Source of the DNA: Roseovarius faecimaris
Lineage (GTDB): Bacteria > Pseudomonadota > Alphaproteobacteria > Rhodobacterales > Rhodobacteraceae
Length of the DNA stretch: 64,000 bases
Reading direction: 5' to 3'
Assembly: GCF_009762325.1 (NCBI RefSeq)
Contig: NZ_CP034348.1
Location: forward strand, 192,501 to 256,500
This document shows positions 58,351 to 64,000 of the stretch, in pieces (position 1 is the stretch's first letter; every line of letters starts with the position of its first letter). The notes under the pieces were generated by a model, which saw only the letters and a list, made by a program, of their open reading frames with translations, was not told where the DNA came from and did no database searches. The translations under genes and the position numbers were made by a program.

Positions 58351-59700
58351 ATGCCCCACACGCTATCCGGGAATCTGCCGCGCCGCACATTTTTCAGGGG
58401 TCTTGCGGCCCTGACCCTGCTCAGTTCTGCTGCGCGGGCCTTGCCAAGCGCGCCGGACGTGGTCGTTGTCGGTGCCGGGATCGCCGGGCTTCAGGCCGCC
58501 CACACCTTGCAGGCGGCGGGCCATTCCGTGGCGCTGGTCGAGGCGGCGGGCCGCATCGGCGGGCGCGCCTATACCGAGAGCGACACCTTTGGCGTCCCCT
58601 TTGACCACGGCTGTAGCTGGATCAACGCGGGCCATGTCAATCCGTTCACCGCCATTGCCAGGCGCGACGGCTTCACCCTGCTCGATCACAGCTCGGCCAA
58701 CAGCTCCTATTTCGTCGATGACGCAGCTGCAGATGCCGAGCAGCGCCGGGCCTATGATGCCGCCTGGGGCGCTGTCGAACAGGCGCTGACGGCGGCGGGC
58801 CAGGCAGGGCTTGATGTTCCGGCGTCAACGGTCATGCCGCAGGGCAACCCCGATATCGGCGTCGCGCAAAGCTGGACCGGGCCGATGGACTGGGGGGTCG
58901 ATTTCGATGACCTCTCGACGCAGGACTGGTGGACCTCCGAAGGCGGCGATCCGAGTTTTCTGGTGAAGGAGGGGCTGGGTGCCGTTGTGGCGCATCACTT
59001 CCGCGACATCCCCGTTGCGCTCAACACGCCGGTCACCGCCATCGACTGGAGCGGGCAGGGGGTGTCCGTGACCACGCCGCAAGGCACGATCAACGCCCGA
59101 GCCTGCATCGTGACCGTCTCCACGGGCGTGCTGAACGCAGGCGGGATCCGCTTCACACCAGAGCTGCCCGCCGAAACAGGTCAGGCCATCGCCGATCTGC
59201 CGATGGGTCTGCTGGCCAAGATCACCCTTCTGTTCGACGGCACGCGGCTGGGCTTCGCGCCCAATGCCTGGCTTGATTACCGGGTGCCGCGCGAGATGGC
59301 GACACCGGCCTGTTTCTTCCTCACCTGGCCGTTCGGTTTCAACTACATGGTCGGCTTTGTCGGCGGACGTTTCGGCTGGGAGCTTTCGGCAGCAGGGGAG
59401 GCGGCGGCGATCGACTTCGCCCTCGGAGAGCTGGAGCGTATGGTCGGCTCGGACGCGCGCAAGCACTTCGTCAAGGGCCACCTGACCCCCTGGGCCAGCA
59501 ACCCCCACACCCTTGGGGCCTATGCCGCGGCGCGCCCGGGCCGGTACGGCGCGCGCGAGGTTCTGGCGCGCCCGCTGGCTGAAAAACTCTGGTTCGCCGG
59601 AGAGGCGACGGGCATGCCCTACGTGGCGCTCTGCAACGGCGCCTATCAGGCGGGCGAGGCGGCGGCCAGGGCGCTCTCCGCGTCAGCCGCCCTGCGCTGA
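58351..59700 (+). CDS. Flavin-containing amine oxidase with export signal
   Basis: FAD-dependent monoamine/polyamine oxidase family protein of 449 residues. A twin-arginine-type signal, PRRTFFRGLAALTLLSSAARA, spans roughly residues 10-30, so it should act in the periplasm. The FAD-binding start is VVVVGAGIAGLQAAHTL with the downstream EAAGRIGGRAYT. The C-terminal FAD contact reads FAGEATGMPYVALCNGAYQAGEAAA. I chose the ATG at 58351, which follows GGAAAG; a GTG start at 58291 would add 20 residues before the signal. It is divergent from the ABC transporter operon and may share its regulator. The product of the reaction would be an aldehyde, ammonia or amine, and hydrogen peroxide. Confidence 0.87.
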   Translation: MPHTLSGNLPRRTFFRGLAALTLLSSAARALPSAPDVVVVGAGIAGLQAAHTLQAAGHSVALVEAAGRIGGRAYTESDTFGVPFDHGCSWINAGHVNPFTAIARRDGFTLLDHSSANSSYFVDDAAADAEQRRAYDAAWGAVEQALTAAGQAGLDVPASTVMPQGNPDIGVAQSWTGPMDWGVDFDDLSTQDWWTSEGGDPSFLVKEGLGAVVAHHFRDIPVALNTPVTAIDWSGQGVSVTTPQGTINARACIVTVSTGVLNAGGIRFTPELPAETGQAIADLPMGLLAKITLLFDGTRLGFAPNAWLDYRVPREMATPACFFLTWPFGFNYMVGFVGGRFGWELSAAGEAAAIDFALGELERMVGSDARKHFVKGHLTPWASNPHTLGAYAAARPGRYGAREVLARPLAEKLWFAGEATGMPYVALCNGAYQAGEAAARALSASAALR

Positions 59701-60570
59701 TCCGGGCTGCGGGTTGAGCAGTTCTGCCAGACCCGGATGCGGAAACTGCCGCGGCAGGGTAACCGCATAAAACGGCTCGACAATGCCCAGCTCGAACGGC
59801 GCGGTGGCCACCCGTCCGCTGGCGATCTCATCGGCCAGAACAACCGACGGCGCCACCGCCACACCTGCCCCCTCGCGGGTCAGCAGGCGAACCATGGCCA
59901 TATCGTCCACATCGGCGGCGATCCGCGGGCTCAGCCCCAGCCGCGTGACCAGTTCCTCGAACCCCGCCCGCACGGTGCTTTCCGTCGGCAGGATCAGCGG
60001 CTCTTCGCGCAACAGCGCCTCCAGACTGTCGTGGCGCATCCGCTCCGGAACGCCATGCAACTGCACCTCCTGCTGGGCCATGCGCTGCGCGGCAAAGGCC
60101 GTGCCGGACCGGGCGGGAGGGATTTCGGTGCTCAGCACCACGTCAAGCTCCATCTCTTCGAGATCCTGCAACAGGCGCGCATTGCCGCCCGACTTCAGGA
60201 TCAGCGGATAGGTGCCCGCCGCCAGAAGGGGCTGCAGAAATCCAAGCTGAAAGTTACGTGACAGGGTCGAAAGCGCGCCCACGCGCATCGGCGGGCGCGC
60301 GGTGCCCGCCTGTTCCAGCGTCGCCAGAAGCTCCTGGCCCGCACCAAAGATCCGGTCCGCATGGGCCAGTGCAATCCGCCCGGCTTCGGTCAGTTGCAGG
60401 CGCCGCCCCACCCGGTCGAACAGCGCATGGCCCAGCCGCTCTTCAAGCTGTTTGATCTGAATCGACAAGGCGGACTGCGACAGGTTCAGCCGTTCCGCCG
60501 CCTGGCCCAGATGCCCCTGATGGGCCACCTCACGAAAATACCGCAGATGATGATAGTTCAGCCGGTCCAT
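59683..60570 (-). CDS. LysR-family transcriptional regulator
   Basis: A 295-residue LysR regulator. The N-terminal winged helix is in residues 3-60 (HLRYFREVAHQGHLGQAAERL, then SIQIKQLEERLG). A substrate-binding-like effector domain makes up the rest. It is convergent with the amine oxidase gene, overlapping its 3' end by 18 bases, and divergent from the SbtA-type transporter gene. The latter arrangement resembles control of CO2/bicarbonate uptake genes by CmpR/CcmR-type LysR regulators in autotrophs; the target assignment is inferred. Confidence 0.88.
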   Translation of the reverse strand: MDRLNYHHLRYFREVAHQGHLGQAAERLNLSQSALSIQIKQLEERLGHALFDRVGRRLQLTEAGRIALAHADRIFGAGQELLATLEQAGTARPPMRVGALSTLSRNFQLGFLQPLLAAGTYPLILKSGGNARLLQDLEEMELDVVLSTEIPPARSGTAFAAQRMAQQEVQLHGVPERMRHDSLEALLREEPLILPTESTVRAGFEELVTRLGLSPRIAADVDDMAMVRLLTREGAGVAVAPSVVLADEIASGRVATAPFELGIVEPFYAVTLPRQFPHPGLAELLNPQPGSAQGG

Positions 60571-60572
60571 AT

Positions 60573-60587
60573 TTCTATTATATAGAA
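60573..60587. promoter_or_regulatory. LysR-type operator candidate between lysR and sbtA
   Basis: The inverted repeat TTCTA-N5-TAGAA lies three bases upstream of the lysR start codon in a very AT-rich 98-base intergenic region, and fits the T-N11-A pattern of LysR sites. A second AT-rich repeat, ATAAAT-N8-ATTTAT, is at 60600-60619, closer to the transporter promoter. Both are candidates only. Confidence 0.5.
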
Positions 60588-60668
60588 CAAAACGGCCACA
60601 TAAATATATTTTTATTTATCTATAGGCTGGCATAGCACAGGGCAACCCAGATTTGAGGAGCCTGTCTC

Positions 60669-61754
60669 ATGGACATCGTCATGACCATCGCCACCACCGT
60701 CGTGGAACAGCTGCAAAAGCCAACCCTGGCGTTTCTTATCGCCGGGATGTTGCTGGCGTCGCTCGGCAGCAAATTCGAAGTGCCCGAACCGGTCTACAAG
60801 TTCATCGTCATCCTGCTTCTGCTCAAGGTTGGCATGGGGGCGGGGATCTCGGTGCGCGAAGCGGACCTGATGTCGCTGCTGGTGCCGGCCCTCGGTGCGG
60901 GCGTGGTGGGCATCCTGATTGTCCTGATCGGCAGCCGGACCCTGGTGCGCCTGCGGGGGGTCTCCGAGCTGGACGGGCTGGCAACTGTCGGGCTTTTCGG
61001 GGCGGTCTCTGCCTCGACACTGGCGGCGGGCATGGCGGTGCTCGATGATCAGCAGCTCTATTACGAAGGCTTCATCGGTGCGCTTTATCCCTTCATGGAC
61101 ATTGCCGCCCTTGTCACGGCCATCGTTCTGGCCAAGCTGGCGCAGGCGCGCAAGGCCACGGCCATCCAGAGTGTTGGCGGCACAGGCGGCGCTGCGCTCG
61201 CCGGGGGGCCTGCGGGCGGCGTCGGCGGCAGCGCCCCGATCGGCGGCATGGACAAGGGCCTGCTTGGCGGCATCCTCACCGATACATTCCGCAGCCCGGC
61301 CATTTCGGCACTGGTGATCGGCCTTGCGCTGGGCATGTTCTCGCAACCTGACAGTGTCTACAAAAGCTTCTACGAGCCTCTGTTCCGGGGTCTGCTTTCG
61401 GTGCTCATGCTCATCATGGGGATGGAAGCCTGGTCACGCCTGTCGGAGCTGCGCAAGGTGGCCCACGCCTATGTGCTCTATGCCCTGACAGCCCCGCTGG
61501 TGCATGGCCTTCTGGGCTTTGGTGCCGGGCTTGTCGCCCACCATTTCACCGGGTTCTCCGCGGGCGGCGTGGTGCTTTTGTCGATCATGGCGGCGTCCAG
61601 TTCGGATATCTCCGGCCCGCCCACCATGCGCGGCGCTTTGCCCGAGGCCAACAGCTCGGCCTATGTGGGCGCGTCCACCGGGCTTGGCACGCCGGTCGCC
61701 ATCCTCAGTATCCCGGTCTGGATCGCGCTGGCGGAGATGGTGATCGGGTTCTGA
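60669..61754 (+). CDS. Sodium-dependent bicarbonate transporter, SbtA family
   Basis: Inner-membrane permease of 361 residues with about ten transmembrane segments in two halves, around a glycine- and alanine-rich central loop (residues about 170-195). The sequence SSDISGPPTMRGALPEANSS in the second half and GAVSASTLAAGMAVL in the first match the pseudo-repeats around the SbtA binding site. In cyanobacteria SbtA imports bicarbonate with sodium and is inhibited by the PII-like protein SbtB. No SbtB gene is adjacent here. A divergent LysR regulator adjoins it. In a heterotroph it could supply bicarbonate for anaplerotic carboxylation; this is inferred. Confidence 0.87.
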   Translation: MDIVMTIATTVVEQLQKPTLAFLIAGMLLASLGSKFEVPEPVYKFIVILLLLKVGMGAGISVREADLMSLLVPALGAGVVGILIVLIGSRTLVRLRGVSELDGLATVGLFGAVSASTLAAGMAVLDDQQLYYEGFIGALYPFMDIAALVTAIVLAKLAQARKATAIQSVGGTGGAALAGGPAGGVGGSAPIGGMDKGLLGGILTDTFRSPAISALVIGLALGMFSQPDSVYKSFYEPLFRGLLSVLMLIMGMEAWSRLSELRKVAHAYVLYALTAPLVHGLLGFGAGLVAHHFTGFSAGGVVLLSIMAASSSDISGPPTMRGALPEANSSAYVGASTGLGTPVAILSIPVWIALAEMVIGF

Positions 61755-61778
61755 GCGGACAATGTCACGGACATGGGG

Positions 61779-61804
61779 CAGGGGCGGTCTTCGGGCGGCC
61801 CCTG
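61779..61804 (+). terminator. Probable terminator after the bicarbonate transporter gene
   Basis: Arms CAGGGGC and GCCCCTG enclose a 12-base partly paired loop, followed by a short TGTTTT tract. It lies about 25 bases past the transporter stop. Strength is uncertain because the U-run is short. Confidence 0.45.
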
Positions 61805-61882
61805 TCGTGTTTTGGCAGGAACCGGCGCCCGCCTGTCGCAATCCGTCTGGACAGGCCCGCACCCCGCTCCTAGCGTCGCGCC

Positions 61883-62800
61883 ATGACCCGCGACCGTACC
61901 CTCCTTGGCATCCTCTGCATGATCGGCTTTGCCACCATCGCCCCGGTGATGGATGCCTTCGCCAAGGCCACGCCCGCCTATATCCCGGTGATGCAGATCC
62001 TGGCCTTCCGCTTCGGCATTCAGGCGCTGGCCCTGCTGCCCATGGCGGCGGGGATGCGGCTCATGCACCGCCCCGCGGCGCGTGAATGCGGCCTGCACCT
62101 CGTGCGCGCGCTGCTCATCGTGGTGGCCACCGGGCTTTTCTTTGCCGCGATCCGCTTCATGCCCATCGCCAATGCGCTGGCGATCTTCTTTGTCGCGCCG
62201 TTCATCATCACCCTGCTCGGCGGGGTGCTTCTGGGCGAAGAGGTGGGCCCGCGCCGCCTTGTCGCCTGCGCCATCGGCTTCGCCGGGGCGCTGCTGGTGA
62301 TCCAGCCCAGCTTCGAAGACCTCGGGCTCGTCGCGCTCTTTCCACTTGGCACTGCGCTCTGCTTTGCCTTCTACATGATCATGACCCGCCGCATGGCGAC
62401 ACGCATTCACCCGATTGCGCTGCAAGGGTACACGGCCTTCGCCGCCTGCCTGATCATCCTGCCGCTCCTGACCGCCTTCAACGGCACCGGCAACGCGCTT
62501 CTCGATCCGGCAATGCCGCACGGCCTCGCGGTCTGGACCCTGCTTGGCGTCGGCATAGTCTCGACCATCTCGCATCTGTTCATCAGCTTCGCGCTTCGGC
62601 TGGCGCCGGCCGCCACCATCGCGCCGCTGCAATACCTTGAGATCGTGGCGGCCACTGTCCTGGGCTATACCGTCTTCGGGGATTTCCCCGATGCGCTCAC
62701 CTGGCTTGGCATCGCGGTCATCGTCGGCTCGGGGCTCTATGTTTTCATGCGCGAGCGGGCGCTACAGAAGCGCACCATACCGCCCACTTCGGCGGTCTGA
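61883..62800 (+). CDS. EamA/DMT family transporter
   Basis: Predicted 305-residue permease with about ten transmembrane segments and two EamA repeats. LGGVLLGEEVGPRRL and PLQYLEIVAATVLGYTVFGDFPD are typical fragments at the ends of the first and second halves. This group includes exporters and S-adenosylmethionine-type importers, and the substrate is unknown. It is convergent with the thiamine pyrophosphokinase gene with no intergenic space, and may be an independent gene after the terminator at 61779. Confidence 0.87.
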   Translation: MTRDRTLLGILCMIGFATIAPVMDAFAKATPAYIPVMQILAFRFGIQALALLPMAAGMRLMHRPAARECGLHLVRALLIVVATGLFFAAIRFMPIANALAIFFVAPFIITLLGGVLLGEEVGPRRLVACAIGFAGALLVIQPSFEDLGLVALFPLGTALCFAFYMIMTRRMATRIHPIALQGYTAFAACLIILPLLTAFNGTGNALLDPAMPHGLAVWTLLGVGIVSTISHLFISFALRLAPAATIAPLQYLEIVAATVLGYTVFGDFPDALTWLGIAVIVGSGLYVFMRERALQKRTIPPTSAV

Positions 62801-63469
62801 TCAGGGCCAATGCGCCGTTGTCCGGCGCAGCGCCTCGACCACCGGTTCCAATGTATGTTCCGGCAGGATCACCAGCATTTTCGGCGCGGTCACGCTCAGT
62901 TGCACAGGCCCGCGCGCACGGTTCGACGTGCCGACCCGCCCGTCAGGCGCAAAATTCAGCCCGCCGATCTCCCATTCCAGCCCGTCGGAAACCCCTTCGA
63001 CCGCCCCCATCGGAAACAGCGAAACGGTCGTGCCCGCCTCCAGCGGCAGCAAGCAGCCGGGAGGGGCCAGAAACACCAGTTCCTCGCGCCCCAGCAAGAG
63101 ACAGCGCTGCGCCGGGTGGCGCACCAGGGTGTTGTAACAGGCAAGCTGATGATCCAGCCGGTCGCCCGAAAAGCCGATCCCGATCACAAGCGGCGCGCTG
63201 ACATTGCGCAGGCATTTGTCAAAATCAGTGCTGTCCTGCTCGTCGATCCGGTGCAGGCTCGCCTCTGGCAACGCCGCACAGCTTGCTTCACTGATCGAGT
63301 CGAAATCGCCGATCACAGCCTCGGGCCTCAGCCCATGCGCCAGCGCCGCATCCGCCCCCCCATCGGCGGCTACGACATACGGGGCCAGCGCCAGCGCCCG
63401 CCGGGCCATATCTTGGTCAAAGGTCGCCCCGCCGATGAGCGTGACTGTTTCCTCTGTGTTAACAATCAA
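62801..63469 (-). CDS. Thiamine pyrophosphokinase
   Basis: Cytoplasmic enzyme transferring diphosphate from ATP to thiamine to give thiamine diphosphate. The 222-residue protein shows the family motifs ADGGAD (35-40), GDFDS (54-58), STDFDK (80-85) and GDRLDH (102-107), and a C-terminal β-rich thiamine-binding domain with SNRARGPVQLSV. Length is normal. It is used to activate salvaged thiamine. No TPP riboswitch is visible before it, and no other thiamine gene is adjacent. Confidence 0.92.
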   Translation of the reverse strand: MIVNTEETVTLIGGATFDQDMARRALALAPYVVAADGGADAALAHGLRPEAVIGDFDSISEASCAALPEASLHRIDEQDSTDFDKCLRNVSAPLVIGIGFSGDRLDHQLACYNTLVRHPAQRCLLLGREELVFLAPPGCLLPLEAGTTVSLFPMGAVEGVSDGLEWEIGGLNFAPDGRVGTSNRARGPVQLSVTAPKMLVILPEHTLEPVVEALRRTTAHWP

Positions 63470-63618
63470 GCGATTTCTCCATGATTATTGGCAATTTGGC
63501 AAAGAGAGCCTTATTTTAACCACGAAATGATACGCTAAAATTCTCAGAATCGGGCCGCTTTCGACGCGTCCAGCATGGTAAACAAGGCTTTGCGGGCAAA
63601 GCTAAAGCGAGCATTGGA

Positions 63619-64000
63619 ATGATTAACAACAGCAAAATCCTCACAGTCTCTTATGGGACGTTTTCGTGCACTCTGGAAGGGTTTGACGACAGTTTCGGCA
63701 CGATGAAGGCTATTGCGGAGTATTTCCGTGATCTGGCTGCGGATGACCGGTATTTCGGCGCGGAACCACCGACGCCCGATGCCGAGATGCTGGCCCGGAT
63801 CGCCGAGCGCGAGATCGCGCGCCGTGTGCAGGCCCATGAGGATGGCGGCAAGATCGTGCTGCGCGCCTCAGAGCCGACCGCTCCGGCCGCGCTTCAGGCG
63901 GACCCGGTTGAGCAGGCTCCGCAGGCCGAAGCGCCCGCGCCCGCGCCCGCGGCTCCTGCAGAGGCTCCGCGCTTTACCGCCCCGATGCCCGCGCCGGGCG
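63619..64000 (+). CDS. Unrecognised protein, N-terminal part (continues past window)
   Basis: The frame stays open to the window edge. The first 75 residues form a compact, conserved-looking domain: [20 protein letters not shown], then [19 protein letters not shown] and [18 protein letters not shown] run rich in alanine, proline and glutamate ([19 protein letters not shown]) follows. There is no signal peptide or membrane segment so far. The start is the ATG after TTGGA; no strong ribosome site is seen. I recall similar N-termini in Rhodobacterales hypothetical proteins, but I give no function. Confidence 0.6.
   Translation, partial: MINNSKILTVSYGTFSCTLEGFDDSFGTMKAIAEYFRDLAADDRYFGAEPPTPDAEMLARIAEREIARRVQAHEDGGKIVLRASEPTAPAALQADPVEQAPQAEAPAPAPAAPAEAPRFTAPMPAPG

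Noticed and set aside
63470..63618. TPP riboswitch before the thiamine pyrophosphokinase gene
   Set aside because: The conserved CTGAGA core and the rest of the THI box are not seen in the leader.

Overview
The window is a 64 kb stretch of a high-GC alphaproteobacterial chromosome. It most resembles the Roseobacter group (Rhodobacterales). That placement is an inference from a class I lysyl-tRNA synthetase, the rRNA and initiator tRNA sequences, many Lrp, LIV and Pot-type transport genes, and small dispersed palindromes. It begins inside a 23S rRNA gene and ends inside an unrecognised gene. No phage, insertion sequence, CRISPR array or integrase was seen. No stretch longer than 300 bases is without a gene.

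Layout. 1-2.3 kb: 3' two thirds of 23S rRNA and the 5S rRNA. 2.3-10.5 kb: housekeeping and cell-envelope genes (EamA transporter, parE, two lipoproteins, a cytochrome c, lysS, a TerB-like protein, an L,D-transpeptidase, an Lrp-type ligand-binding protein). 10.5-15.1 kb: a complete livJ/K-H-M-G-F branched-chain amino acid ABC operon. Then come an initiator tRNA and gnd. 16.8-23.4 kb: a napFDAGHBC periplasmic nitrate reductase operon behind a CRP/FNR-type site. 23.5-27.2 kb: argF, argD and an MFS transporter. 27.3-35.8 kb: PLP enzymes, a SnoaL-like protein, a dehydrogenase gene with an in-frame stop, a fatty acid hydroxylase family protein, an alanine symporter with a UspA protein, and a divergent Lrp regulator. 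35.9-44.2 kb: a fused HyuA-HyuB oxoprolinase/hydantoinase, a DUF442-type phosphatase/sulfurtransferase, a degenerate DgoK-like protein, and a two-component system behind a membrane-protein gene interrupted by one amber codon.

44.4-59.7 kb is the most unusual part. An apparently single eleven-gene minus-strand operon encodes a Pot-type ABC importer, a BetI-like TetR regulator and three tandem trimethylamine-dehydrogenase-family flavoproteins. It also encodes a ferritin-like protein, a small membrane-anchored CxxC protein and a fourth flavoprotein of the dienoyl-CoA reductase / N-methylproline demethylase type. Divergent from it is an exported flavin amine oxidase, and the shared intergenic region carries a double palindrome that looks like a TetR operator. 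Active-site residues in two of the three dehydrogenases differ from trimethylamine dehydrogenase, with acidic residues in the amine-binding bowl. Together with the polyamine-type transporter this suggests oxidation of a di- or polyamine, or another cationic amine, rather than trimethylamine. The substrate is not known from sequence.

59.7-64 kb: a LysR regulator divergent from an SbtA-type bicarbonate transporter, a second EamA transporter, thiamine pyrophosphokinase, and the start of an unrecognised gene. Two genes (29.1-30.2 kb and 42.7-44.2 kb) are each interrupted by a single in-frame stop while both flanks stay intact. These are either young pseudogenes or sequence errors.
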